Source: Brevibacterium antiquum (lineage in GTDB: Bacteria; Actinomycetota; Actinomycetes; Actinomycetales; Brevibacteriaceae). Taken from it: a DNA stretch of 64,000 nt. Positions 45,673-54,179 of this stretch are shown piece by piece. Each line of letters opens with the position of its first letter. The first letter of the stretch is position 1. The translations under genes were made by a program, and so were the position numbers. Below the pieces are notes generated by a model. The model was not told where the DNA came from and searched no databases. It saw only the letters and a list, made by a program, of their open reading frames with translations. The stretch spans positions 1 to 64,000 of the forward strand of contig NZ_JABASX010000009.1 in NCBI RefSeq assembly GCF_016107655.1. Reading direction: 5' to 3'.

Positions 45673-46962
45673 ATGGAATCACAGTCGTACTACCATAAGG
45701 GTGATCCCACCCTTGGGTCCTCTGCAGTCGCTCAGTCCGGTCCCGCTCCCCGCCCTCCGCCCAAAAGCGGGCACGACAGCCGCGAGTCCGGAAAATTTCG
45801 GCTCCACGGCCTCGACGCCCTGCGTGGTGGTGCCCTACTGCTCGGCATCCTGCTCCACGCACTCATGTCCTTCCACACCGGCGGCGGCTGGCTCATCGCG
45901 GATGCGCGCAGCACGGCTTACGCAGACACAGCCGTCTACGTCATTCACCTGTTTCGCATGACCCTCTTCATGCTCCTGGCCGGATACTTCGGGAATCTGG
46001 TCCTGCGCCGCCGAGGTACTCGATCCTATGTACGGGATCGGCTCGTCCGAATCCTCACACCCATTTTCGCGTTCTGGCCGCTGGCAGTGATTCTGCCGAT
46101 GGCAACCCTCGTCCCCCTCGATGCGGCCCGCCGCAATTTGCCCGACCCCAGTGCATCTGCCGATGACGTCGGTCTGCTGCTGATCTTCAGTCCCTCGTTC
46201 CTGTGGTTCCTGTTGACTCTGATGCAGTGCGTCGTGATCATCGTGGCGGTGCGTGCGATTCTGATCCGCGTGTTCGGTGCCGAAGCTCTTGCACGGGCCG
46301 GTGCCACGGCCGGACGGTGGCTGGCCTCACCTGCAGGCATGCCAATCGCGGCCCTCTCCTACCTGGTCGGGCTGCTCATTCAGGGCAAAAGCCTCAGCGG
46401 GATCAGAGAACCGCTCACCGTGGTTCCGGAGCTGTCCTCGCTGATCCCCTACCTCGGCGCCTTTGTCGTGGGATGGATGCTCTTCGCCCACCGCGACGCC
46501 CTCGTCCAACTGGGGAATCGGTGGCTCGTCCATCTGGTCGCTGCGGTGCTGCTCACCATCGCCGCTGCTCCCGATCTGCCGAGCCACCGCCCCACGATCG
46601 TTGCCGCAGCGCTGACCGCACTGGCCGGTTGGGCTTGGACCTACGCACTTCTCGGGCTATGCACACGCTTCCTCACCCGGGAACGGCCAGCGATGCGCTA
46701 TCTCGCGGATGCCTCCTATTGGATGTATCTGATCCATATGCCGATTCTGCTCGCCTGCGAAGTCCTGGTCGCCGGATCGCCTTTACCCATCATCGTCAAG
46801 TTGTTGTTCACGCTCACGGTCACCTTTGCCATTCTGCTCGTCAGCTATCACTTCCTGGTGAGGTCGACATGGCTGGGGAAGTGGCTCAACGGCCGCCGCC
46901 ACCCGTTTCGGTGGAATCCTCTCGCTTCAACTGCCTCGAGTTCGCTGGCGGCCCGTCGATGA
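45673..46962 (+). CDS. Acyltransferase 3 family membrane protein
   Basis: A 429-aa integral membrane acyltransferase with about 10 helices. FRLHGLDALRGGALLLGILLH gives the conserved His and Arg motif near residue 40, where GLDALR replaces the usual LDxLRG spacing; the helix near residue 340 ends YWMYLIHMPI. Such enzymes transfer acyl groups to cell-surface polysaccharides or lipids. The N-terminal tag MESQSYY has a 23-nt coding identity with the unrelated gene at 61683. Its stop overlaps the next ATG as ATGA. Confidence 0.83.
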   Translation: MESQSYYHKGDPTLGSSAVAQSGPAPRPPPKSGHDSRESGKFRLHGLDALRGGALLLGILLHALMSFHTGGGWLIADARSTAYADTAVYVIHLFRMTLFMLLAGYFGNLVLRRRGTRSYVRDRLVRILTPIFAFWPLAVILPMATLVPLDAARRNLPDPSASADDVGLLLIFSPSFLWFLLTLMQCVVIIVAVRAILIRVFGAEALARAGATAGRWLASPAGMPIAALSYLVGLLIQGKSLSGIREPLTVVPELSSLIPYLGAFVVGWMLFAHRDALVQLGNRWLVHLVAAVLLTIAAAPDLPSHRPTIVAAALTALAGWAWTYALLGLCTRFLTRERPAMRYLADASYWMYLIHMPILLACEVLVAGSPLPIIVKLLFTLTVTFAILLVSYHFLVRSTWLGKWLNGRRHPFRWNPLASTASSSLAARR

Positions 46963-48908
46963 TCGCGAGGCGCTGGCGCCTGGCTCCCCTGATCGGCGGT
47001 CTCATCGTTCTTCTCATCGTGGGCGCGCCGACAGTCGCTTTGGCTGAAGAACAGCCGCAGACTCCCGCGGACCTAAGTGACGTCGGGACCATCATCGACG
47101 AAATGGTCCCCAGGCAACTCGAGGACGGAGACATCCCCGGGGCCGTCGTCACAGTCGTCGCAGACGGCAAGACAGTGCATTCCCAGGGATACGGAGATGC
47201 CGAGCCGAAGACCGGTGAACCGATGGATGCACAGTCCACCGGAATCTACACGGGTTCGGAGGCCAAACTCCTCACAGCCACCGCAGCTCTCCAACTGGTC
47301 GAAAAAGGGAAACTCGACCTCGATACCGACATCAATGCCTATCTGGACTCGGTTGATATCCCGAATACCTTCCCCGGCCAGCCGATCACTCTCCGCGATC
47401 TGCTGACCTACACCTCGGGGTTCGACTACGACGTTTACGGGTGGTCACAGTGGAGTGAGGACGAGCTGCCGACTCTCGAGGAGTTCGCGGGTCTGGCGAT
47501 GCCCCCGCGGGTCCGCCCGCCCGGAGAGCTGATTGCCTACAACAACTTCGATTTCGTCCTGGCCGGTCGTCTGGTCGAGATTGCCTCCGGACAGGAGTAC
47601 TCCGATTACATCAAGGAGGACGTACTCACTCCCGCAGGCATGTCGGACACCACCGTCGGCCAACCCCATCCCGACAGTGCTGTCGCTTCGCTGACTCCCG
47701 GATATCGACCGTCCGGGGGCGGTCAGGAGCAGACCGGCGCGCAGCTCAGTCCCGCATCTCCTGCCGGGCCGGACGTCATCACCACCGGAGCCGACATGGG
47801 GCGTTTCATGACGGCGATGCTGAGTGAGGACTCACCGCTGGGAACCGATGTGCCCACGACGATGCAACAGCAGCAGTTCACCGTTGATCCGCGCATGCCG
47901 GGAATGGGGTTCGCCTTTGAGCATCGACCGATGAACGGCCAGAAGGTGGTGACGAAGGACGGTGACCAGCCGGGCACACACCACAACTTGGCGCTGCTGC
48001 CGGAACACGACATCGGAATCCACGTCGCATATAACGGCGACGGCACCAACCAGGCAGCGTTCTGGGGTGGCAAGGAGCTCGTCAGGTCGATTATCGACCA
48101 GCAGTTCCCCAGCGAGGAAAATACCGCCGAGGCGAGCGCTAAGGAGCCTGCATCGAGTGCCGACGCATCCGTCTTCGATGGCATATACCGGCCCGCCCGC
48201 GCTTCCAAGACCACATTCACGAAAGTCGGCACCCTGACCAGTCCGATCACGGTCGAGACCGACTCGCCCGGGAAGCTCACCACCGTCGGACTATCGGAGA
48301 ATCCTGATGTTTCCGAGCAGACATGGGTGCAGACCTCCTCGGCGCAATTCAGATCATCCGACGGTGAGGCGACTCTCGCATTCACCGACTCCGGCGATAT
48401 GGTGACGAGTCAGATACCCAACGACTCGTTCTCTCCCGTCCCCTGGTACGCATCACCGTTCCTCCACCTCATCATGATGGGCATAGCTGGCTTGGTGCTG
48501 CTCGCGGCCTTCGTGTTCCTGCCGGTACGCGCAATTGTCGGCCGAGCCGGATCGCGAGAGGAACCTGGAACCGTGGGCGCCCGAACCGCGAACCTGCTCG
48601 CGTGGGCCGCAGGGTTGTGCTTCACCGCATTCGGGGTCGGCTTCGCCCTCGTGAGTTCCGATGCCAATCGCCTGACAGAGCTCCCGTTCACAGGGAGCCC
48701 CACTCTGTCGATCGCCCTGAATACGATGTCGGTCATGGGTGCAATCACCGTGGCCATGGTGGTGTTCACAGTTCTTGCGTGGATCCACCGGTGGTGGGGG
48801 ATCTGGGGACGGTTGATCTATTCCCTGGTCGCAATCTCGGCGATCGTCATCGTCGCCATCGCTGTGTACTACCGACTCATCGGCGTTCCGCTGACGATCA
48901 CGGTCTGA
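46959..48908 (+). CDS. Secreted serine hydrolase, beta-lactamase/PBP4-like, with C-terminal membrane helices
   Basis: A 649-aa protein. Residues 1-30 form a signal peptide ending ALAEEQ. The penicillin-binding domain has SxxK at Ser100-Lys103 (TGSEAKLL) and the YxN motif Tyr194-Asn196 (AYNNFDF), then a small lipocalin-like part, and a C-terminal region with about four membrane helices (from about residue 500). It would act outside the membrane on D-amino acid or ester substrates. Its start overlaps the acyltransferase stop, so the two are coupled and probably work on the same envelope component. The upstream extension of this frame to 46203 is antisense-like shadow and not used. Confidence 0.85.
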   Translation: MIARRWRLAPLIGGLIVLLIVGAPTVALAEEQPQTPADLSDVGTIIDEMVPRQLEDGDIPGAVVTVVADGKTVHSQGYGDAEPKTGEPMDAQSTGIYTGSEAKLLTATAALQLVEKGKLDLDTDINAYLDSVDIPNTFPGQPITLRDLLTYTSGFDYDVYGWSQWSEDELPTLEEFAGLAMPPRVRPPGELIAYNNFDFVLAGRLVEIASGQEYSDYIKEDVLTPAGMSDTTVGQPHPDSAVASLTPGYRPSGGGQEQTGAQLSPASPAGPDVITTGADMGRFMTAMLSEDSPLGTDVPTTMQQQQFTVDPRMPGMGFAFEHRPMNGQKVVTKDGDQPGTHHNLALLPEHDIGIHVAYNGDGTNQAAFWGGKELVRSIIDQQFPSEENTAEASAKEPASSADASVFDGIYRPARASKTTFTKVGTLTSPITVETDSPGKLTTVGLSENPDVSEQTWVQTSSAQFRSSDGEATLAFTDSGDMVTSQIPNDSFSPVPWYASPFLHLIMMGIAGLVLLAAFVFLPVRAIVGRAGSREEPGTVGARTANLLAWAAGLCFTAFGVGFALVSSDANRLTELPFTGSPTLSIALNTMSVMGAITVAMVVFTVLAWIHRWWGIWGRLIYSLVAISAIVIVAIAVYYRLIGVPLTITV

Positions 48909-48967
48909 TCGATGCCACTGCTTTCTCAGCCGAACCAACACTGAAGTCTCACGAGGAGAGAATCGGC

Positions 48968-49453
48968 ATGACTCGAAACACCACCGCGCCGCGACCACCC
49001 CGATCGCTGCGACTGCTGCTGGTCGGGGTCGCGGCGAGCATTGTCCTTCTGGTCGCTCTGCCGGTCGCCATGCTGGCTGATTTGGACGGCCTCCGGACAG
49101 CCATCAGAAACGACACGGATGCTGAGATCAGTCCCAAATGGTTGGAGTGGGCACTGATCGCGTCCCTGATCTATACCGTGGTCCTTCATTTGGTCGATGT
49201 CGTACTGTTGATCTGGCTGACACCCAGGGTCCTGCGGGGGCGACAGTGGGCCAGGATCACCCTCACCGCCTATCTGGTGATCGCCACCTATTTCAGTCTG
49301 TACTCGGCGTCGAAGGGCGGAATGTTCCTGTGGGCCGTGATTCCGACCGACATCCTGCATGTGATCATGATCGGCCTGCTCTGGATCCCGCCGTCCACGC
49401 GGCGTTTCTTCACCGCCCGCCAATCAGGCTTTCAGCGGTCACCGAGCCGCTGA
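48968..49453 (+). CDS. Four-helix membrane protein, paralogue of 61683-62192
   Basis: A 161-aa membrane protein with four hydrophobic helices. It shares long blocks with the product at 61683-62192: LHLVDV, WARITLTAYL, ATYFSLYSA and FLWAVIPTDILHV. GAGGAG precedes the ATG. It follows the serine hydrolase by about 60 nt in the same direction and overlaps the alpha/beta hydrolase tail to tail by 15 bp. Function unknown to me. Confidence 0.78.
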   Translation: MTRNTTAPRPPRSLRLLLVGVAASIVLLVALPVAMLADLDGLRTAIRNDTDAEISPKWLEWALIASLIYTVVLHLVDVVLLIWLTPRVLRGRQWARITLTAYLVIATYFSLYSASKGGMFLWAVIPTDILHVIMIGLLWIPPSTRRFFTARQSGFQRSPSR

Positions 49454-50455
49454 GGGATCAGGATTCTCCTGCAGGAAACGAGTTACTCTCGCAGCGAGTT
49501 CTTCAGTAGCATCCCCATTGACCGCATGGGAAGCATCCGCGAAGACTTCCACCTCACCTCGGCGCAGCACTCGGCGCGCGGTCGCAGCGGCCACGTAGGA
49601 GTCGTGCATACCCGACCGTCCTCCCAGCACGACCAACATCGGACGGTCCACACTCTGCAACTGCTCTTCGGTGAAACGCTGGGGGTAGGGCAGCTTCAAG
49701 GAATATGTCTGCAGACCCGCCTCGATCACCCGGGCCACGGGCACGTCCTCGACGTCGGCACCACCCGCAGTCCAACTCGTGAATTGCTCTCGCCAACGTT
49801 TCGGCAACCAGCGGATCGTCGCAGGAATCGAGCGGACCATCACCTCGGCGCTGATTCCGGCGAACGTGAAGACCGGCTCGAGGAGAACGACCGAGGAGAT
49901 CTTCTTCGGGAAATGGATCGCCAGATTGCAGGCGACCCAGCCACCGAACGAGAGTCCGAGCACGTGCACCTCGGGTTCGGGCAGCTGTTCGAGCACTTCG
50001 TGCAGCCATGTGGCCTGGTCGACCGACGTCTCCATCGGCCGGTCCTGGACGCTCATTCCTGGTTCTCCCAGCAGATCGAGGACGTAGACCGAACGGACAG
50101 CCAACAACCATGGAAGGTCACCGGCCCACATCGGACTGGCCGCCGCACGACCTGGAAGCAGGAGGACCGGTGTCGCATTGTCATCGGCCCCCCGGTACTT
50201 GTAGACCCTCACGACGCCGAATTCTGTGCGTATGTCGAAGGTCTGCGGATCGGCTGGCATCTCCTCCATTGCTCGGGAGTAGGCATCCATGTAGCGGCCT
50301 TTGGCCGCGCCCGAGGTGAAGTGACCGATGCGCGGGCGCCTTCGCAAGAACGCCCCGGTCGCCATTCCCGCGACGAACACGGCTCCCGCGATAGCCAGTC
50401 CGGTCGGGATCAGAATCGGCCTTCGAATCGCAGTTCCCTCAATCGGTTCCACCAT
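49439..50455 (-). CDS. Membrane-anchored alpha/beta hydrolase
   Basis: A 338-aa protein with an N-terminal membrane helix (PTGLAIAGAVFVAGMATGAF) and an alpha/beta hydrolase domain: nucleophile motif VLGLSFGGWV, an acid near LGGRSGMHD and catalytic His in DASHAVNGD. It resembles carboxylesterase or lactonase-type proteins. The ATG at 50455 has GGGGAGAG upstream and avoids a longer frame without a ribosome binding site. It is divergent from the TetR gene, whose promoter carries a palindrome, so it is a likely TetR target. Confidence 0.82.
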   Translation of the reverse strand: MVEPIEGTAIRRPILIPTGLAIAGAVFVAGMATGAFLRRRPRIGHFTSGAAKGRYMDAYSRAMEEMPADPQTFDIRTEFGVVRVYKYRGADDNATPVLLLPGRAAASPMWAGDLPWLLAVRSVYVLDLLGEPGMSVQDRPMETSVDQATWLHEVLEQLPEPEVHVLGLSFGGWVACNLAIHFPKKISSVVLLEPVFTFAGISAEVMVRSIPATIRWLPKRWREQFTSWTAGGADVEDVPVARVIEAGLQTYSLKLPYPQRFTEEQLQSVDRPMLVVLGGRSGMHDSYVAAATARRVLRRGEVEVFADASHAVNGDATEELAARVTRFLQENPDPSAAR

Positions 50456-50491
50456 CTGAGCTCTCCCCGTGGGCATCCAGCAATCAGAAAC

Positions 50492-50518
50492 TTGATAGTA
50501 CAATTGTACTTTTATAAT
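50492..50518 (+). promoter_or_regulatory. TetR-gene promoter with operator between -35 and -10
   Basis: TTGATA (50492-50497) and TATAAT (50513-50518) are 15 bp apart. Between them, overlapping the last base of the -35, is the perfect 14-bp palindrome AGTACAATTGTACT (50497-50510). A repressor bound there would block the promoter of the downstream TetR gene, and it also lies just upstream of the divergent hydrolase. Confidence 0.6.
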
Positions 50519-50595
50519 CTGAACTCTACCCGCGCGCGTCGTCGTGGCTCAAGTCCCGAGCCTTCCGGCCGTCGACCACTATGAGGAGTCTGATC

Positions 50596-51201
50596 ATGCC
50601 CAAGCTCATCGACCACGGGGAAAGACGTGAAGAGATCGCATCTGCCGCCTGGCGCGTCATCCTTCGCGACGGGGTCGGCGCAGCATCGGTGCGCTCAGTA
50701 GCCGCCGAAGCCGGTCTGTCGCCTGGTTCCCTGCGCCACGTATTCGCTTCCCAGTCACAGCTTTTGGCCTTCGCGATGAAGCTGGTCATCGACCGAGCAG
50801 ATGCCCGCGTCGAGGCCCTGACTCTGCGGGGCACGGGTCTCCAATCGGCCGAAGATATCGTCGTCGAGCTGCTGCCGATAGACGAAGAACGAGTGATCGA
50901 AATGGAGGTCTATCTCGCCCTGTTCGCGGCATCCGGTTCAGATCCCATGCTGCGGGATGCCCGCCACGACGTCTTCACCCGCGTCCGCAATGGTTGCCGC
51001 AGAATTATCTACCTCATCGATCATGGCCAAAACCCGAAACCTGAAGCAGAGATCCAAGGAGAAGTGACTGCCCTCCACGCTCTTCTCGATGGTCTAGCCG
51101 CTCACCTGGTATGGCAACCCACCGAGATGGATGCGGACCAGGCTCGAGGTATCATCGTCAGCCATCTTCGAGAATTGGCTTCACGTCGCAAGAATGACTG
51201 A
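50596..51201 (+). CDS. TetR family transcriptional regulator
   Basis: A 201-aa regulator. The helix-turn-helix is canonical (RSVAAEAGLSPGSLRHVFASQ). The ligand domain shares EMEVYLALFAASGSDP and LLDGLAAHLVWQP with the TetR protein at 62274-62951, of which it is a paralogue. The ATG at 50596 (MPKLIDHG) is chosen because AGGAG precedes it and the paralogue starts at the same place. It is divergent from an alpha/beta hydrolase, likely its target. Confidence 0.9.
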   Translation: MPKLIDHGERREEIASAAWRVILRDGVGAASVRSVAAEAGLSPGSLRHVFASQSQLLAFAMKLVIDRADARVEALTLRGTGLQSAEDIVVELLPIDEERVIEMEVYLALFAASGSDPMLRDARHDVFTRVRNGCRRIIYLIDHGQNPKPEAEIQGEVTALHALLDGLAAHLVWQPTEMDADQARGIIVSHLRELASRRKND

Positions 51202-51293
51202 TCCTCAGCCCTCATCGCGCTGCCCCCACTCTTGCGAACCTCCGCCGATTCGGGGGCGGTTTGACGCTTGGAGTCTCTCGGGAAGCAGCAGAT

Positions 51294-51515
51294 TCAGGAG
51301 GGCGTGACGTCCTCGTTGGCGAAGCGCCTGAATCCGCTCAAGAAGAGCCAGTAGAAGAATCCCACCACTGGCGCCACGAGCAACGCCTGCCACCACGAGA
51401 ACATGTGATTGCCCCAGCCAATGAGGTCCATTCCGATATAGACGCAGGGAAAGAGCATGGCCACAATGGCAGCCTCTTTCAGACTGCGCCGATCAGTGAG
51501 CAACGAGTCCTTCAT
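51294..51515 (-). CDS. Small membrane protein, paralogue of 28499-28726
   Basis: A 73-aa protein with about two membrane helices and the same opening MK-x3-L-x-DR-x-SLKEA, central WWQALLVAP and ending ANEDVTPS as its paralogue. It sits between the TetR gene and the formate dehydrogenase operon. Function unknown. Conservation of both ends between the copies supports it as a gene. Confidence 0.72.
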   Translation of the reverse strand: MKDSLLTDRRSLKEAAIVAMLFPCVYIGMDLIGWGNHMFSWWQALLVAPVVGFFYWLFLSGFRRFANEDVTPS

Positions 51516-51726
51516 AGACCATCCACCCTACTGCTAGAGCAGTTTCTCGCAACTGGGCTTGACGCTATATGGCACGCACCCCTCACTGCCAGCTGCATCA
51601 GCAACCGTTGCAGCGGGTGGATTTGAGGCTGGCGGTGCAGGGTGGAGTCGGCGGTGCACGGCGGAGTCAGTGGTAGGAGCTGGGATTACTGGGAGGTGAT
51701 GCTCGATTCCACAGACCCCTGTACAT

Positions 51727-53037
51727 CTAACTGCCGGTGGTGATCGAGTCATCGACGATGCCGCGGGCGCGACGTTCTTCCAGGCGAGCGCGCTGCGGAT
51801 CGACGACGTGGCGTGGGTCCTTCGTAGATTCGATGCCAGCCTCGAGGACCCCGAAACGGGTGTACGCCGAGGCGGCTGCCAATGCCGCACCGCTGACGAC
51901 GGAGAGTGCCCGCAATGCAGCCCGAGTCTTCCAACCCCGCTTCTCAGCGCCAGAGCCTGAGCGACCCGCACCGAAAGTCAGCGACCGCGAGCCGACACCA
52001 GCGCTGGTCCCGCGACCCAGCTTCTTTGCGAACACCCGTGCCCCCACCTCGACGGCGGCCGCACCGGCGGCACCGGCGATGAGCAACTGTTCGGACCGGT
52101 GGAGTTTGCGGCCCGGTTCGCCGGCTTCCAGCGGATCCACCTCGGCGGGGTGCATGCCCTTCTTCATCTGACTCATCGCGACGACCTCGCCGGCGGTACC
52201 CGCCAGTGCAAGCAGACGAGCGGGCCCGGTCTCGCGCACGGGAGCCAGCGCCATCGCAGTGCCTCCGGCAGCCATTGCGGCCGAGGACACGAACACGTAG
52301 GACAGACCATTACGGCCGGCGGCGTTCCAGGTGGGGACCGCGGTATCACCGAGGAGTGCCCCGGTGTAGGCGGCCAAAGGTGTGGCGAAGAGGGCGGATT
52401 CGAGCGCGGCCGGGGTCTCCATTGCGTGCAGCAGCCCGCGTAGGGGGCCAAGCGGCAGTCGCATTCCGGTCAGCCGATCGACCTCGATGGCGGTCAGCAC
52501 GCCCGAGCCGACGCCGAACGCGGACAGGATCCAGGTGCCCAGGCTCATCGGTGAGCTGACCTTGAACACGCGCATCATGTTGAGGAAGCGTTCGGGCCGG
52601 CCGAGGTCGGCCACGAGTGCGCCTCCCCCGACGGCCGTCGCGGTGATCGCTGTCAGCCGTGTCGCAATCCGGAGCCCCGGACGGTCGCTGAACTGTGCGC
52701 CGAGCCCCAAGAGGCTCGAGCCTCCGGCAAGTCCGCCGAGGAAGAGGTAGAGCGAGATCTCGTCGCCCCACGGTGGGGCTTTGACGATCGGCCTGCCGTA
52801 GTAGGAGGAGAATTCGACGTCCTCGACCATCGGCATCTCACGATTGCCGTCTGACCCACGATTCTTCCACCCCTGGCCACCCGGACCACCACGTCCGCCG
52901 CCGTCACGACCGCCCGGACCACCACGTCCGCCGCCGTCACGACCGCCCGGGCCGCCAGGACGACCGCCTCGGCGCCGTTTCTTCCGTCCGCCTTCCGGCT
53001 CAGGTGGGCGGTAGGAGTCGTATTCGGATGTGCTCAT
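51727..53037 (-). CDS. Formate dehydrogenase membrane subunit, NrfD/PsrC family
   Basis: A 436-aa NrfD-type subunit that anchors the enzyme and passes electrons to menaquinone. About residues 75-390 hold 8-9 hydrophobic helices (DEISLYLFLGGLAGGSSLL is typical of NrfD). The N-terminal about 60 residues are unusual: Arg/Gly-rich and containing two perfect copies of a 33-bp repeat encoding GRGGPGGRDGG-type sequence. Its start overlaps the FdhB stop (ATGA). The operon thus uses an NrfD protein rather than a cytochrome b subunit. Confidence 0.85.
   Translation of the reverse strand: MSTSEYDSYRPPEPEGGRKKRRRGGRPGGPGGRDGGGRGGPGGRDGGGRGGPGGQGWKNRGSDGNREMPMVEDVEFSSYYGRPIVKAPPWGDEISLYLFLGGLAGGSSLLGLGAQFSDRPGLRIATRLTAITATAVGGGALVADLGRPERFLNMMRVFKVSSPMSLGTWILSAFGVGSGVLTAIEVDRLTGMRLPLGPLRGLLHAMETPAALESALFATPLAAYTGALLGDTAVPTWNAAGRNGLSYVFVSSAAMAAGGTAMALAPVRETGPARLLALAGTAGEVVAMSQMKKGMHPAEVDPLEAGEPGRKLHRSEQLLIAGAAGAAAVEVGARVFAKKLGRGTSAGVGSRSLTFGAGRSGSGAEKRGWKTRAALRALSVVSGAALAAASAYTRFGVLEAGIESTKDPRHVVDPQRARLEERRARGIVDDSITTGS
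52885..52950. repeat. 33-bp perfect tandem duplication inside the NrfD gene
   Basis: Units 52885-52917 and 52918-52950 are identical and in frame, encoding Arg/Gly-rich repeats at the N-terminus of the membrane subunit. Copy number is likely to vary between strains. Confidence 0.9.
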
Positions 53038-54179
53038 GGACGGCGGCTCCCGAGGAACGCGAGTCCGGCGGCAGCGACCATGCCCAGCGCCGCCATGCCA
53101 GCAGTGGCATACATCTGCGGCAGATCCTTCGTCGGCACCCTCGGGTCCGGCGGCAGGCCATAGACCTCGGGTTCGTCGAGGATGAGGAACACGGAGCCTA
53201 TGCCGCCGACGCCATCGTTCGGGTTGGCCCCGTAGAGACGCGCCTCGGTCATGCCCTTTGCGTGGAGGTCGGCGACCCGAGTGTGGGCCTTGTCGACCAT
53301 GTCGTCATGATCGCCGAATTTGATCGATTCCGTCGGACAGGTCTGCGCGCACGCCGGTTCCTGTCCTTCGAGGAGACGGTCGTAACAGAGCGTGCATTTG
53401 TTGGCCGTGTTCTTATCCGGCACATCCATGTCCGAGGCACTGCGATCACGGTCGGTGGGAGTGTTGATCGTGCCGTCATCACGACGTTCGATGACGCCGA
53501 AGGGGCAGCCGGCCACACAGGTTCCGCAGCCGTTGCAGACGTCGTTCTGCACGACGACGGTGTCGAATTCCGTGCGGAACAGCGCGCCGGTGGGGCAGAC
53601 GTCGAGGCAGCCCGCGTGGGTGCAGTGCTTGCACACGTCCGAAGACATCAGCCAGCGGAAGTCCGCGGTGTCCGGGGGCGTCGTGTCGAGCTTGGCGATG
53701 TCCTCCGGGTCGCTGGGGTCCAAGGCGCCGGGGGCCAGCAGGTCGATGCCCATCGGCGGTGTCGACGGCAGACCGCCACCCGAGGCGCCGGCCCCGTTGG
53801 ACCCGGACTCTGCGGCACCGAGGGCTCCGTCCAAAGGCTGATCACCCGCGGACTCGTTCGAACGGGGACGGATCGTCGGCATGCCGAGGTTGACGAGCTT
53901 GCGTCCGGATTCGCGGGCGGCTTCGATCCGCTCCGAGTCCTGTTCGATGAAGGCGACGTGTCGCCACGTGTTGGCGCCGAGGCTGCCCGTGTTGTCGTAG
54001 GAGGAGCCGAGGAGTTCGAACGTCCCGTCCTGCGGATTGTTGTTCCACTCCTTGCAGGCGACCTCGCAGGCCTTGCAGCCTATGCAGATCGACGTATCGG
54101 TGAAGAACCCTTTGCGCTCGTGCGCGGAACCATGCCAGTGCCCGTCAGCAACAGCGTCATCCTCGACAGTCGTCGACAT
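53034..54179 (-). CDS. fdhB: Formate dehydrogenase iron-sulfur (beta) subunit
   Basis: A 381-aa electron-transfer subunit. Four [4Fe-4S] sites are visible: CIGCKACEVACKEW, CKHCTHAGCLDVC, CNGCGTCVAGC and CTLCYDRL with EPACAQTC. The C-terminal about 25 residues form a membrane helix (TAGMAALGMVAAAGLAFLG), as in FdnH. It overlaps the catalytic gene by one base (TGATG) and the NrfD gene by four, so the three subunits are translationally coupled. A Gly/Pro/Ser-rich insertion follows the first cluster. Confidence 0.93.
   Translation of the reverse strand: MSTTVEDDAVADGHWHGSAHERKGFFTDTSICIGCKACEVACKEWNNNPQDGTFELLGSSYDNTGSLGANTWRHVAFIEQDSERIEAARESGRKLVNLGMPTIRPRSNESAGDQPLDGALGAAESGSNGAGASGGGLPSTPPMGIDLLAPGALDPSDPEDIAKLDTTPPDTADFRWLMSSDVCKHCTHAGCLDVCPTGALFRTEFDTVVVQNDVCNGCGTCVAGCPFGVIERRDDGTINTPTDRDRSASDMDVPDKNTANKCTLCYDRLLEGQEPACAQTCPTESIKFGDHDDMVDKAHTRVADLHAKGMTEARLYGANPNDGVGGIGSVFLILDEPEVYGLPPDPRVPTKDLPQMYATAGMAALGMVAAAGLAFLGSRRP

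Noticed and set aside
46203..46958. 252-residue N-terminal extension of the serine hydrolase frame
   Set aside because: It is out of frame with the acyltransferase and precedes a clear signal peptide; the ATGA junction at 46959 is the natural start.
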